This document shows, piece by piece, positions 38,989 through 48,719 of a DNA stretch of 64,000 nt. Source of the stretch: Mycolicibacterium pyrenivorans (GTDB lineage Bacteria; Actinomycetota; Actinomycetes; Mycobacteriales; Mycobacteriaceae); NCBI RefSeq assembly GCF_025821625.1, contig NZ_JACKSH010000107.1, positions 220-64,219 of the forward strand. The letters run 5' to 3'. How positions within the stretch are numbered: the first letter of the stretch is position 1; every line of letters starts with the position of its first letter. The position numbers and the translations under genes were made by a program. The notes under the pieces are model-generated. The model was not told the DNA's origin. It did no database searches and saw nothing but the letters and a program-made list of their open reading frames with translations.

Positions 38989-39774
38989 ATGCTCAGTTCC
39001 GAGGTGCGTGAGCAGCTTGCCGCTGACCTGGCCCAGGCCGAGCGCAGCCGGGTTCCGATCTCCCCGCTGACCGACGCCAACCCCGAGATCGATGTGGTCG
39101 ACGCCTACGAGATCCAGCTGATCAACATCAGGCAGCGTGTCGCCGAGGGCGCCCGCATCATCGGGCACAAGGTCGGTCTCTCGTCGGAGGCCATGCAGAA
39201 GATGATGAACGTCGACGAGCCCGACTACGGGCACCTGCTCGACGAGATGCAGGTCTTCGAAGATCGCCCGGTGAGGTCGGCGAACTACCTGTATCCGCGG
39301 GTCGAGGTCGAGGTCGGGTTCGTGCTCGCCGACGACCTGCCCGGGGCCGGCTGCACCGAGGACGACGTGCTCGCCGCGACGGCGGCGTTCGCGCCCGCCA
39401 TCGAGTTGATCGACACCCGCATCACGAACTGGCAGATCAAGCTCTGCGACACGATCGCCGACAACGCCTCGTCCGCCGGCTGGGTGCTCGGCGAGGCGCG
39501 GGTGTCGCCCAAGGACATAGATATCCGAGCCATCGACGCCGTGCTGACCAACAACGGTGAGGTGGTCGCGGAGGGGCGCAGCGATGCGGTGCTGGGCAAT
39601 CCCGTCACGGCGGTCGCGTGGTTGGCGCGCAAGGTGGAGGCGTTCGGGGTCCGGCTCAAGGCCGGCGACATCGTGCTTCCGGGGTCGTGCACCCGTGCGA
39701 TAGATGCACCTCCCGGCAGCCATTTTGTCGCCGACTTCACCGGGTTAGGTTCAGTACAGCTCAGCTTCGAATGA
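38989..39774 (+). CDS. hsaE: 2-Hydroxypenta-2,4-dienoate-type hydratase HsaE
   Basis: 261-residue member of the 2-keto-4-pentenoate hydratase/fumarylacetoacetase family: [59 protein letters not shown]. HsaE hydrates 2-hydroxyhexa-2,4-dienoate released by HsaD, giving 4-hydroxy-2-oxohexanoate for HsaF. First gene of hsaE-hsaG-hsaF. Confidence 0.93.
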   Translation: MLSSEVREQLAADLAQAERSRVPISPLTDANPEIDVVDAYEIQLINIRQRVAEGARIIGHKVGLSSEAMQKMMNVDEPDYGHLLDEMQVFEDRPVRSANYLYPRVEVEVGFVLADDLPGAGCTEDDVLAATAAFAPAIELIDTRITNWQIKLCDTIADNASSAGWVLGEARVSPKDIDIRAIDAVLTNNGEVVAEGRSDAVLGNPVTAVAWLARKVEAFGVRLKAGDIVLPGSCTRAIDAPPGSHFVADFTGLGSVQLSFE

Positions 39775-39787
39775 CAGGGAGAACCCA

Positions 39788-40714
39788 ATGCCTGACAAGG
39801 CATCCGTCGCGATCGTCGGATCCGGCAACATCAGCACCGATCTGCTGTACAAGCTGCTGCGCTCGGAATGGCTCGAGCCGCGCTGGATGATCGGTATCGA
39901 TCCCAGCAGCGAGGGGTTGGCCCGCGCCCGCAAGCTCGGGTTGGAGACCTCGCACGAGGGTGTGGACTGGCTGCTCGGCCTTGATGAGAAGCCCGACATG
40001 GTGTTCGAGGCCACCAGCGCCTATGTGCACCGCGACGCGGCGCCCCGTTACGCCGAGGCCGGCATCCGCGCCATCGACCTGACGCCTGCCGCCGTCGGGC
40101 CGGGAGTGATACCTCCGGCGAATCTGCGCGAGCACCTCGACGCGCCGAACGTCAACATGGTGACCTGCGGTGGGCAGGCCACCATCCCGATCGTCTACGC
40201 GGTGAGCCGCGTCGTCGACGTTCCGTACGGGGAGATCGTGGCCTCGGTGTCGTCGGCGTCGGCCGGACCCGGCACCCGCGCCAACATCGACGAGTTCACC
40301 AAGACCACCGCCGCAGGCGTGCAGAACATCGGCGGGGCCCGGCGCGGCAAGGCGATCATCATCCTCAACCCCGCCGACCCACCGATGATCATGCGGGACA
40401 CCATCTTCTGCGCGATCCCCGAGGACGCCGACCGCGACGCGATCGCGCAGTCGATCCGCGACGTCGTCGCCGAGGTGCAGACGTATGTGCCGGGTTACCG
40501 GCTGCTCAACGAGCCGCAGTTCGACGACCCGTCGATGAATTCGGGCGGGCAGGCGCTCGTCACCACATTCATCGAAGTGGAGGGTGCCGGGGACTACCTT
40601 CCGCCGTACGCTGGAAACCTGGACATCATGACCGCCGCGGCCACCAAGGTGGGCGAGGAGATCGCCAAGGAGAAGGCCGGAGCATCGCTGTCCGCATCGG
40701 GAGGCCAATCATGA
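39788..40714 (+). CDS. hsaG: Acylating propionaldehyde/acetaldehyde dehydrogenase HsaG
   Basis: 308 residues. NAD-binding [20 protein letters not shown] at the start and catalytic Cys127 in [13 protein letters not shown]; DmpF/BphJ family. It turns the aldehyde made by HsaF into propionyl-CoA while channelled in a HsaF-HsaG complex. CAGGGAGAA precedes the ATG; the stop overlaps hsaF (ATGA). Confidence 0.94.
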   Translation: MPDKASVAIVGSGNISTDLLYKLLRSEWLEPRWMIGIDPSSEGLARARKLGLETSHEGVDWLLGLDEKPDMVFEATSAYVHRDAAPRYAEAGIRAIDLTPAAVGPGVIPPANLREHLDAPNVNMVTCGGQATIPIVYAVSRVVDVPYGEIVASVSSASAGPGTRANIDEFTKTTAAGVQNIGGARRGKAIIILNPADPPMIMRDTIFCAIPEDADRDAIAQSIRDVVAEVQTYVPGYRLLNEPQFDDPSMNSGGQALVTTFIEVEGAGDYLPPYAGNLDIMTAAATKVGEEIAKEKAGASLSASGGQS

Positions 40715-41754
40715 CCGATATCTACTTCAACCCGATGTGGGATGTGCGGATGACCGACACGTCGCTGCGCGACGGCAGTCATCACAAACGCCACCAGTTC
40801 ACCAAGGATGAGGTCGGGGCCATCGTCGCGGCGCTGGACGCCGCCGGTGTGCCGGTCATCGAGGTCACCCACGGTGACGGGCTCGGCGGGTCCAGCTTCA
40901 ACTACGGCTTCTCCAAGACCCCCGAGCAGGAATTGATCAAGCTCGCGGCGGAGACCGCCAAGGAATCCAAGATCGCTTTCCTGATGCTGCCGGGTGTCGG
41001 CACCAAGGAGGACATCAAGGAGGCGCAGAACAACGGCGGTTCGATCTGCCGGATCGCCACCCACTGCACCGAGGCCGACGTCTCGATCCAGCACTTCGGG
41101 CTGGCCCGCGAGCTCGGGTTGGAGACCGTCGGCTTCCTGATGATGAGCCACACCATCCCGCCGGAGAAGCTCGCCGCCCAGGCCCGCATCATGGCCGACG
41201 CCGGCTGCCAGTGCGTCTACGTCGTCGACTCCGCCGGTGCGCTGGTGCTCGAGGGGGTTCGCGACCGGGTGGCCGCGCTGGTCGCCGAACTGGGCGACGA
41301 CGCCCAGGTGGGCTTTCACGGGCATGAGAACCTCGGGCTCGGCGTGGCCAACTCGATCGAGGCCGTGCGCGCCGGGGCCAAGCAGATCGACGGCTCGTGC
41401 CGCCGGTTCGGTGCGGGTGCCGGTAACGCGCCGGTCGAGGCGCTCATCGGGGTGTTCGACAAGATCGGCGTAAAGACCGGCATCGACTTCTTCGATATCG
41501 CCGACGCTGCCGAAGAGGTGGTCGCCCCAGCCATGCCCGCCGAGTGCCTGCTGGACCGCAATGCGCTGATCATGGGCTATTCCGGGGTGTATTCGAGCTT
41601 CCTGAAGCACGCCATCCGGCAGTCCGAGCGCTACGGGGTGCCCGCGCACAAGCTGCTGCACCGCGCCGGGCAACGCAAGCTGATCGGCGGCCAGGAGGAC
41701 CAGCTGATCGAAATCGCGCTGGAGATCAAGCGGGAGATGGACGCCTCCGCCTAG
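40711..41754 (+). CDS. hsaF: 4-Hydroxy-2-oxohexanoate/valerate aldolase HsaF
   Basis: 347-residue DRE-TIM aldolase: [19 protein letters not shown] (metal and pyruvate site), [18 protein letters not shown], metal-binding [14 protein letters not shown], and [20 protein letters not shown]. It yields pyruvate plus propionaldehyde, which passes to HsaG. A large hairpin follows the gene. Confidence 0.94.
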   Translation: MTDIYFNPMWDVRMTDTSLRDGSHHKRHQFTKDEVGAIVAALDAAGVPVIEVTHGDGLGGSSFNYGFSKTPEQELIKLAAETAKESKIAFLMLPGVGTKEDIKEAQNNGGSICRIATHCTEADVSIQHFGLARELGLETVGFLMMSHTIPPEKLAAQARIMADAGCQCVYVVDSAGALVLEGVRDRVAALVAELGDDAQVGFHGHENLGLGVANSIEAVRAGAKQIDGSCRRFGAGAGNAPVEALIGVFDKIGVKTGIDFFDIADAAEEVVAPAMPAECLLDRNALIMGYSGVYSSFLKHAIRQSERYGVPAHKLLHRAGQRKLIGGQEDQLIEIALEIKREMDASA

Positions 41755-41767
41755 ATTTTTCTGAGAT

Positions 41768-41833
41768 CGCCCGACGGCCGGTCTGGCCTGCGGCTATGCC
41801 GTGCGGCCGACCACCGGTGAAGCCCGTCGGGCG
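41768..41833 (+). terminator. Probable terminator after hsaF
   Basis: CGCCCGACGG (41768-41777) pairs with CCGTCGGGCG (41824-41833); an inner GGCCGGTC/GACCACCGG pairing extends the stem, and TTTGGGTT follows. Confidence 0.65.
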
Positions 41834-41918
41834 TTTGGGTTGCGCGCGGACCGGCTAGGCCTCGGGGTGCGATCAACTGATCGTGAAAACACATCACGTC
41901 CCAGAGGAGTGATTTTTC

Positions 41919-42404
41919 ATGAACCCGTCCGCTACCACAGTGCGCCGCGGCCTGTTCGGCATGTTCGCCGGCGGCCTGCTCGCCTTCGGGTCGGCGGCGA
42001 TCATCGCGCCGGTCGCCAATGCTCAACCGGCTCCTGCTCCGGCCCCGGGCCCCAACTGCTCGGCCAGTGCCGTGGCAGGGACCGTGAGCGCCGCCACCGC
42101 GTCCGAGGGCGCCTACCTGACGGCGAATCCGCAGACCAACGAGGCGCTGTCGGCGATCTCGTCGCAGCCGCAGCCCGAGGCGGAGGTCGCCTACCGCGCA
42201 TTCTTCGCGCAGAACCCGCAGGTCGAGGAGCAGCTGAAGGCGATCCACCAGCCGGTCAGCGCGCTGCAGACCGAGTGCAATCTGAAGCTGGTCCCGACAC
42301 CGGTGGCCCAGGCCGTCTGGAGCGGCACCGAGCCGGCTCCGGTGACTCCCGATACGGCCGAGGTTCCTGAGGGTCCTGTGATGGAGGAGATCCCGGCCAC
42401 CTGA
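41919..42404 (+). CDS. Hemophore-related (Rv0203/MHB-type) secreted protein
   Basis: 161 residues. Signal peptide GLLAFGSAAIIAPVANAQP, then a ~75-residue all-helical domain bounded by Cys47 and Cys120 with TASEGAYLTANPQTNEALSA and AFFAQNPQVEEQLKAIH, as in mycobacterial heme-binding hemophore-like proteins. A Pro-rich C-tail follows. AGAGGAGTG precedes the ATG. Heme binding is inferred from family; some members do not bind heme. Confidence 0.8.
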   Translation: MNPSATTVRRGLFGMFAGGLLAFGSAAIIAPVANAQPAPAPAPGPNCSASAVAGTVSAATASEGAYLTANPQTNEALSAISSQPQPEAEVAYRAFFAQNPQVEEQLKAIHQPVSALQTECNLKLVPTPVAQAVWSGTEPAPVTPDTAEVPEGPVMEEIPAT

Positions 42405-42429
42405 TGCCGGTGATCACGTAGCAACACCG

Positions 42430-42465
42430 CTTGCCGTGCCCGCGCTTCGGCGCAGGCACGGCAAG
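42430..42465. terminator. Strong hairpin between hemophore-like gene and recQ
   Basis: CTTGCCGTGCC (42430-42440) pairs perfectly with GGCACGGCAAG (42455-42465); further inner GC pairing is possible. It lies 25 bp after the hemophore-like stop and 23 bp before the recQ start. Confidence 0.65.
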
Positions 42466-42487
42466 TGCGTTCGGGCACGATGGGGGC

Positions 42488-44587
42488 ATGGCGACACGAG
42501 CGGACGCGCAGGCGATCCTCGACCAACTGGCAGGCCCCGACGCCCGACTCCGCGACGACCAGTGGACGGCCATCGAGGCGCTGGTCGTGCACCGTCGCCG
42601 AGCACTCGTCGTCCAGCGCACCGGATGGGGGAAGTCGGCCGTCTACTTCATCGCCGCCAAGCTGCTGCGCGAGGAGGGACGCGGGGCCACGGTCATCGTG
42701 TCGCCGCTGCTGGCGCTGATGCGCAACCAGGTGGCCGCCGCGGACCGCGCGGGCGTGCACGCCGCCACCATCAACTCGAGCAACGTCGCGGAGTGGTCCG
42801 ACATCCACGAACGGGTGCGCGGCGGCGAACTCGACGTGCTGTTGGTCAGCCCGGAACGGTTGAACAATCCGGACTTTCGTGACGAGGTGCTTCCCGCACT
42901 CGCCCGCGACGCCGGGCTTGTCGTGGTGGACGAGGCGCACTGCGTGTCGGACTGGGGCCACGACTTCCGTCCCGACTACCGGCGCATCCGCACGCTCATC
43001 GCCGAACTCGGCACCGACGTCCCCGTGCTGGCCACCACCGCCACCGCCAACGACCGCGTGGTCGCCGATATCGCCGCCCAGTTGGGTGTCGGCGGCTCCG
43101 AGGCCGGGGACGGCACGCTGGTGCTGCGGGGTGGACTCGACCGGGAGTCGCTGCGGCTGTCGGTGGTGACGGCGGGCAACCCGGCACAGCGCGCGGCTTG
43201 GCTTGCGACACATATCGATTCCCTTCCCGGCTGCGGAATCGTGTACACGTTGACCGTTGCGCAGGCCCATGACATCGCCGCGCTGTTGCGTGAGCACGGC
43301 CACCAGGTCGCGGCCTACACCGGTGCCACCGAGGCGGTGGAACGCGAGCAGCTCGAGGCGGATCTGTTGGCCAACCGGGTCAAGGCGCTCATCGCCACGT
43401 CGGCGTTGGGCATGGGCTTCGACAAGCCCGACCTCGGCTTCGTCGTCCACCTGGGCGCGCCGTCCTCTCCGATCGCCTACTACCAGCAGGTCGGCCGCGC
43501 GGGCAGATCGACGGCGAGCGCCGAGGTGATCCTGCTGCCCGGACGTGAGGACCAGGACGTGTGGCGCTACTTCTCCTCGGTGGCCTTCCCCTCGGAAGCC
43601 ATGGTGCGCAACGTGATCGGTGCCCTCGAGCCGCAACGGCCGCAGTCGACGCCCGCGCTGGAGCCGTTGGTCGATCTCGGGCGCTCCCGCCTGGAGATGG
43701 TGCTGAAGGTGCTCGACGTCGACGGGGCGGTGCGCCGGGTCAAGGGCGGCTGGATCGGCACCGGTGCGCCGTGGGAGTACGACGAGCCGCGCTACCGCAC
43801 CCTCGACGAGGCCCGCAGGCGCGAGCAGCAGGCCATGCTCGACTACCAGGCCACCGACGGGTGCCGGATGGCGTTCCTGCGCCGCCAACTCGACGATCCC
43901 GACCTCGGCGAGGACGAGCGCTGCGGCCGGTGCGACAACTGCACCGGCACCCGCTTCGGCGGCGAGGTCGATGCCGGCGCCGCCGAGGACGCGCGGCAGC
44001 GGCTCATGCGACCGGGAGTGGAGATCGCGGCGCGCAAGCAGTGGCCGTCGGGCATGGCCAAGCTCGGCGTCGAACTCACCGGCCGGATCACTGACGGCCC
44101 GGAGCCGGGGCGCGTCATCGGCCGGTTGACCGACCTGGGTTGGGGCGCCCGGTTGCGCAGGCTGCTCGACGAACCCGACGCCGAGGTGTCCGACGACGTC
44201 GTTGCGGCGGCGGTGAAGGTGCTGGCGTCCTGGGACTGGGCCGAGCGGCCGACCGCGGTGATGGCGCTGGACTCGCACGCCCATCCGCTGCTGATCTCGT
44301 CGCTGGCCCGGAAGCTGGCCGAGCTGGGCCGGCTCACCGATCTCGGCACGCTGCGGTACGCACCCGAGCGTCGGCAGGTGACCGCCGTGAACTCGGCCTA
44401 CCGGGTCGCGGCACTGCACGGGTCGTGGTCGGCGCCGGATGAGGGCCCGATCCGCGCGGCGGGCGGGCCGGTGCTCCTGGTCGACGACATGACCGACACC
44501 GGCTGGACGCTGACGATGGCCTCGCGGGTGGTGCGCGCCGCGGGGGCGCCCGCGGTGCTTCCCTTCGCGCTGGCCGGAACCAGCTGA
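42488..44587 (+). CDS. recQ: RecQ-family DNA helicase fused to a phosphoribosyltransferase-like domain
   Basis: 699 residues from the ATG 42488. Helicase motif I QRTGWGKS (43-50), DEAH (148-151), motif III ATTATA, motif VI QQVGRAGRS, then a zinc knuckle RCGRCDNCTG near 478-487. No HRDC domain is evident. The last ~130 residues end in PVLLVDDMTDTGWTLTMASR, the PRPP-binding motif of type I phosphoribosyltransferases, so helicase and PRTase-like parts are fused, as in some actinobacteria. M. tuberculosis has no recQ here. The ORF could be extended upstream, but only through the terminator. Confidence 0.88.
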   Translation: MATRADAQAILDQLAGPDARLRDDQWTAIEALVVHRRRALVVQRTGWGKSAVYFIAAKLLREEGRGATVIVSPLLALMRNQVAAADRAGVHAATINSSNVAEWSDIHERVRGGELDVLLVSPERLNNPDFRDEVLPALARDAGLVVVDEAHCVSDWGHDFRPDYRRIRTLIAELGTDVPVLATTATANDRVVADIAAQLGVGGSEAGDGTLVLRGGLDRESLRLSVVTAGNPAQRAAWLATHIDSLPGCGIVYTLTVAQAHDIAALLREHGHQVAAYTGATEAVEREQLEADLLANRVKALIATSALGMGFDKPDLGFVVHLGAPSSPIAYYQQVGRAGRSTASAEVILLPGREDQDVWRYFSSVAFPSEAMVRNVIGALEPQRPQSTPALEPLVDLGRSRLEMVLKVLDVDGAVRRVKGGWIGTGAPWEYDEPRYRTLDEARRREQQAMLDYQATDGCRMAFLRRQLDDPDLGEDERCGRCDNCTGTRFGGEVDAGAAEDARQRLMRPGVEIAARKQWPSGMAKLGVELTGRITDGPEPGRVIGRLTDLGWGARLRRLLDEPDAEVSDDVVAAAVKVLASWDWAERPTAVMALDSHAHPLLISSLARKLAELGRLTDLGTLRYAPERRQVTAVNSAYRVAALHGSWSAPDEGPIRAAGGPVLLVDDMTDTGWTLTMASRVVRAAGAPAVLPFALAGTS

Positions 44588-45499
44588 CTAACGTCGCGGT
44601 TTCGCGCCCCCGAGTTGGGCGGTCACCGCGTCGGCCGTCGCCATCAGGGAGCGCGCGCGTTCGGAGATCTCGCGGTCGGTCAACGATTCGCCGACGTGCA
44701 TGGACGCGACCATGACCTGCCGTTGGTGGTGGTCGTAGACGGGCGCGGAGATCACGCTGATGTCCGAACGGGCACCGCGGCGGCGTCCTTCGGTCTCGGA
44801 GCGCAGGTACACCCGCTCACCGATGTCGGACACCAATTCGCCCAGCAGCGCCCGTAATTCGTCGGGCAGGTTGCTCGACATCCCCGCCATCAGCGAGTAC
44901 AGCCGACGACCACCGGGGGTCAGCCGTTCGACGAGATGGCCGTCGGCCCGGCACGCGGCGATCACGCGGTCGAGGTGTTCGGTGTCGGTGCGCAGCGGGA
45001 TGGTGGGCTCCTTGGCCAGCCAGTCGCGCAACGCGTCGTCGTCCCACAGCACGAACATCAGCCCCACCGGCGGAGCGAAGGGATAGCTCTGGCCCACCTG
45101 GACGCCGACGTCCGCGCCGGGGGGCCCGACGAGTTCGAGCAGGGTGATGCGGTCGTCGATCACCGCGGAAAGCGCGGCCGTGGTGCCGTACATCGCCGAC
45201 AGCCGACGCAGTTCCGTGCGCGCCGCGGGGTTGACCCGCATGGACTCCTGTGCGGTGTGGCCGAGCGAAATCAGTCTCGGCCCAACCCGATACGTCTTGT
45301 CGTGGGCGTCGCGGACCAGGTAGCGCGCGTCGGTGAGTGTTGTGACGATGCCGAGGCACGTCGGCTTGCTCATCCCGAGGCGGCGGGCCAGTTCCGAGAG
45401 GCCGAATCCGTCGTGCGGGTGCTCGGCCAGGAAGTCGAGGACGGCCACGACGCGCTCGGTGGGTGGCGACGTCCTGCCTGCGCTGTCCGGTTGCCGCAT
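44588..45499 (-). CDS. IclR-family transcriptional regulator
   Basis: 303 residues. Winged helix at ~15-75 (AVLDFLAEHPHDGFGLSELA, RRLGMSKPTCLGIVTTL) and an IclR effector domain (PFAPPVGLMFVLWDDDALRD, ISAPVYDHHQRQVMVASMHV). It is divergent from the Rv3531c-type gene across a promoter holding a KstR box and an 18-bp palindrome. It may sense an intermediate of that operon; the ligand is unknown. Its stop abuts the recQ stop. Confidence 0.88.
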   Translation of the reverse strand: MRQPDSAGRTSPPTERVVAVLDFLAEHPHDGFGLSELARRLGMSKPTCLGIVTTLTDARYLVRDAHDKTYRVGPRLISLGHTAQESMRVNPAARTELRRLSAMYGTTAALSAVIDDRITLLELVGPPGADVGVQVGQSYPFAPPVGLMFVLWDDDALRDWLAKEPTIPLRTDTEHLDRVIAACRADGHLVERLTPGGRRLYSLMAGMSSNLPDELRALLGELVSDIGERVYLRSETEGRRRGARSDISVISAPVYDHHQRQVMVASMHVGESLTDREISERARSLMATADAVTAQLGGAKPRR

Positions 45500-45524
45500 G
45501 CTCCCGCCGCCCGTTGACTCGAAT

Positions 45525-45538
45525 TAGAACGCGTTCTA
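45525..45538. promoter_or_regulatory. KstR operator, iclR/Rv3531c-type promoter
   Basis: TAGAACGCGTTCTA is a perfect palindrome fitting TnnAACnnGTTnnA, 26 bp from the IclR start and 73 bp before the gene at 45611. Confidence 0.92.
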
Positions 45539-45564
45539 CTGTCAGGGCGGAAAGTCTACCAGCT

Positions 45565-45582
45565 CGGTCCAATATTGGACCG
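45565..45582. promoter_or_regulatory. Perfect 18-bp palindrome, candidate operator of the IclR regulator
   Basis: CGGTCCAATATTGGACCG reads the same on both strands. It lies between the KstR box and the ATG at 45611, next to a divergent IclR gene. Assignment to IclR is inference from position and symmetry. Confidence 0.6.
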
Positions 45583-45610
45583 CACTGGACAGTGAGAGGC
45601 GATTACCCGG

Positions 45611-46738
45611 ATGTACTCCCAGCCGCTGGCCGACGCCGTCGCCGAGGCCGAGCGCCTCGTCGCCGAAGCACCCTTCATCGAGTCCGAGGCGGATCTGCTC
45701 GAGGGTCTGCAGTACCTCGCCGGTTGTATCGCGGCGTGCACGCACGTCGCCTTCGACTACGACCGTGACCACCCGTTTCTCCACAGCGGCACCGGTCCGT
45801 TCACCAAGATGGGGTTGGACAACCCCGACACGATGTACTTCGGCACCCGCGTGCAGCCCGGTCACGAATACGTCGTCACCGGCAAGCGGGGCACCACCAC
45901 CGACGTGAGCTTCCAGCTGCTGGGCGGTGAGTACACCGACGACAACGTGCCCGACAGCGAGACGGCGTTCGACGACCGCAAGCTCGACATCGCCGCCGAC
46001 GGCACCTTCGAGTGGCGTTTCACGCCACCCAGTCCGTCGCAGCTGGTGATCCGCGAGGTGTACAACGACTGGTCCGCACAACGCGGCACCTTCGCGATCG
46101 CGCGCACCGACACCGCAGGCACCGCGCCGCCACCGCTGACCAAGGAACTCATCGAGAAGCGGTACGCGGTGGCCGGCAAGCAGTTGGTGCAGCGCGTCAA
46201 GACATGGCTGCAGTTCCCGCAGTGGTTCTACACCGACAGCCCGGCCAACACGATGGTGCCGCCGCGCCTCACACCCGGTGGGCTGGCCACCCAGTACTCG
46301 TCGGCCGGCCAGTTCGACCTGGCCGACGACCAGGCGCTCATCATCACGCTGCCGGTCACCGACGCACCGTATCTCGGCTTCCAGCTGGGCAGCCTGTGGT
46401 ACATCTCGCTGGACTACATCAACCACCAGACCTCGCTGAACGGCACTCAGGCGCAAGCGGATCCGGACGACAAGATCCGCATCGTGGTGTCCGACAGGAA
46501 CCCGGGCGTCACCAACTGGGTCGAGACGCTGAGGCACCGCAAGGGTTTCCTGCAGTTCCGCTGGCAGCGGGTCTCCCGCGAGCTCACCGCCGCCGACGGT
46601 CCGACGGTCGAGCTCGTCGGCATCGACGACGTTGCCGGGGCACTGCCGTACTACGAGTCGAACAAGATCTCCGAAGAGGACTGGCGAGCGCGGATCGCGT
46701 TACGTCAGAAGCAAATAGGCGAGAGAATGGTGGGTTAG
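45611..46738 (+). CDS. Conserved hypothetical protein, Rv3531c type
   Basis: 375 residues, no signal peptide, with DTMYFGTRVQPGHEYVVTGK, FEWRFTPPSPSQLVIREVYN and APYLGFQLGSLWYISLDYIN. It keeps the order Rv3531c-Rv3530c-Rv3529c seen in M. tuberculosis and is under a KstR box, which points to steroid catabolism. No enzymatic motif is evident and I assign no reaction. The SDR gene follows three bases after its stop. Confidence 0.82.
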   Translation: MYSQPLADAVAEAERLVAEAPFIESEADLLEGLQYLAGCIAACTHVAFDYDRDHPFLHSGTGPFTKMGLDNPDTMYFGTRVQPGHEYVVTGKRGTTTDVSFQLLGGEYTDDNVPDSETAFDDRKLDIAADGTFEWRFTPPSPSQLVIREVYNDWSAQRGTFAIARTDTAGTAPPPLTKELIEKRYAVAGKQLVQRVKTWLQFPQWFYTDSPANTMVPPRLTPGGLATQYSSAGQFDLADDQALIITLPVTDAPYLGFQLGSLWYISLDYINHQTSLNGTQAQADPDDKIRIVVSDRNPGVTNWVETLRHRKGFLQFRWQRVSRELTAADGPTVELVGIDDVAGALPYYESNKISEEDWRARIALRQKQIGERMVG

Positions 46739-46741
46739 GAC

Positions 46742-47542
46742 ATGGCCGGTTCCGAGGGCTCCAGCGGGCTGTTGAAGGACAAGGTCGTGGTGATCAGCGG
46801 TGTCGGGCCGGCGCTGGGCACCACGCTCGCGCGGCGGTGCGCCGAGGCCGGCGCCGATCTGGTGCTGGCCGCTCGCACCGTGGAGCGGCTCGACGACGTC
46901 GCCGAGCAGATCACCGGTCTCGGAAGGCGCGCGCTGTCCGTCGGCACGGACATCACCGACGAGGCGCAGGTGAACAACCTGATCGAGGAGTCGCTCAACG
47001 CGTACGGCAAGGTCGATGTCCTGATCAACAACGCGTTTCGGGTGCCCTCCATGAAGCCCTTCGCCAACACGTCGTTCGAGCACATCCGCGAGACCATCGA
47101 ACTCACCGTCCTCGGTGCGCTGCGCCTCATCCAGGGATTCACCCCGGCCCTGACCGAGTCGAAAGGCTCTGTGGTGAACGTCAATTCGATGGTGGTCCGG
47201 CACTCGGACCCCAAGCAGGGTGCGTACAAGATGGCCAAGTCGGCGCTGCTGGCCATGTCGCAGTCACTGGCCAGTGAACTCGGCCCTCAAGGTATCCGGG
47301 TGAATTCCGTTCTGCCCGGTTATATCTGGGGCGGCACGCTGCAGGGATACTTCCAGCACCAGGCGGGCAAGTACGGCACCACCGTCGAGGAGATCTACAA
47401 GGCCGCCGCGGTCAACAGCGATCTGAAGCGCCTGCCCACCGAGGACGAAGTCGCCTCGGCGATCCTGTTCATGGCCAGCGACCTGTCCAGCGGTATCACC
47501 GGCCAGGCGCTCGACGTCAACTGCGGGGAGTTCAAGGCCTGA
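46742..47542 (+). CDS. Short-chain dehydrogenase, Rv3530c type
   Basis: 266-residue SDR: cofactor motif VVVISGVGPALGTTLARRCA (a variant glycine pattern), NNAF in place of NNAG, VNVNSMVV, and catalytic Y-x-x-x-K in GAYKMAKSAL. Middle gene of a KstR-controlled operon. Substrate unknown; a sterol-derived alcohol or hydroxyacyl-CoA is likely from context. Confidence 0.84.
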   Translation: MAGSEGSSGLLKDKVVVISGVGPALGTTLARRCAEAGADLVLAARTVERLDDVAEQITGLGRRALSVGTDITDEAQVNNLIEESLNAYGKVDVLINNAFRVPSMKPFANTSFEHIRETIELTVLGALRLIQGFTPALTESKGSVVNVNSMVVRHSDPKQGAYKMAKSALLAMSQSLASELGPQGIRVNSVLPGYIWGGTLQGYFQHQAGKYGTTVEEIYKAAAVNSDLKRLPTEDEVASAILFMASDLSSGITGQALDVNCGEFKA

Positions 47543-47543
47543 C

Positions 47544-48719
47544 ATGAGTGCTCACACCGCGAGGACCAATGTGGGAACCGTCGAGGACCTGCACGCCTCG
47601 GCCACGAAGGCGTGCGGCCTCGACGATTTCGGAACCGACGACGACAACTACCGCGAGGCGCTCGCGGTGTTGCTGGATTCCTACGCGCGCGACGCCGACC
47701 TCACCGAGATCGGCAGCAAGATGCAGCGGTTCTTCGCGCGAAACGCCTTGGTGGCGCGGCTCGTGTCCGAGGCTGCGTTCAAGCAATACCCTCAGCACGC
47801 CGAGGTCCCCATCGAGCGGCCGATCTTCGTCACCGGCCTGCCGCGCACGGGTACGACGGCCATCCACCGGCTGCTCGCCGCCGATCCGCGGCACCAGGGT
47901 CTGGAGCTGTGGCTCGCGGAGTTCCCCCAACCGCGTCCGCCCCGCGAGACCTGGTCGCAGAACCCGGTTTTCACGCAGATCGACGCGCAGTTCACCAAGG
48001 CGCACGAGGAGAACCCGGACTACACCGGATTGCACTACATGACCGCCGACGAGGTGGAGGAGTGCTGGCAGCTGCTGCGCCAGTCGCTGCACTCGGTCTC
48101 CTACGAGACGCTCGCGCATCTGCCGACGTACTCCCAATGGCTGGCCCGGCAGGATTGGACCAAGCCCTATCAACGCCACCGCAAGAACCTGCAACTGATC
48201 GGCCTCAACGACGCCGAAAAGCGCTGGGTGCTGAAGAACCCGAGCCATCTCTTCGCGTTGGACGCGCTGATGGCAACCTACCCGGATGCCCTGGTGGTGC
48301 AGTGTCACCGGCCCGCCGAGACCATCATGGCGTCGATGTGCTCGCTGGCCCAACACACCACCGAGGGCTGGTCGAACACGTTCGTCGGGGACGTCATCGG
48401 CGCCGACTCGATGGAGACATGGTCGCGGGGCCTCGAGTTGTTCAATGCCGAACGCGCCAAGCATGATCCGGCACAGTTCTACGATCTGGACTACTTCGCG
48501 TTGATCAGGGACCCGATCGCCACCGTGGAGGGGGTCTACAGCCATTTCGGCATCGAATGGACCGACGCCGCCAGGGACGCGATGACGGCCACCCACGCGC
48601 AGAGCAAGCAGGGCCCGCGCGCACCGAAGCACACCTACTCACTGGCCGATTACGGGCTGACCGGCGAACAGGTCCGGGAGCGGTTCAGCGGCCTGGAGCG
48701 TCGCTGGCCTTCGGCCTAG
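47544..48719 (+). CDS. Sulfotransferase-family protein, Rv3529c type
   Basis: 391 residues with the PAPS-binding 5'-phosphosulfate loop PIFVTGLPRTGTTAIHRLLA (~residues 92-111) and a 3'-phosphate segment CHRPAETIMASMCSLAQ. The orthologue is a KstR-regulon gene in M. tuberculosis, but its acceptor is unknown. The stop overlaps by four bases the stop of the convergent kinase gene. Confidence 0.84.
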   Translation: MSAHTARTNVGTVEDLHASATKACGLDDFGTDDDNYREALAVLLDSYARDADLTEIGSKMQRFFARNALVARLVSEAAFKQYPQHAEVPIERPIFVTGLPRTGTTAIHRLLAADPRHQGLELWLAEFPQPRPPRETWSQNPVFTQIDAQFTKAHEENPDYTGLHYMTADEVEECWQLLRQSLHSVSYETLAHLPTYSQWLARQDWTKPYQRHRKNLQLIGLNDAEKRWVLKNPSHLFALDALMATYPDALVVQCHRPAETIMASMCSLAQHTTEGWSNTFVGDVIGADSMETWSRGLELFNAERAKHDPAQFYDLDYFALIRDPIATVEGVYSHFGIEWTDAARDAMTATHAQSKQGPRAPKHTYSLADYGLTGEQVRERFSGLERRWPSA

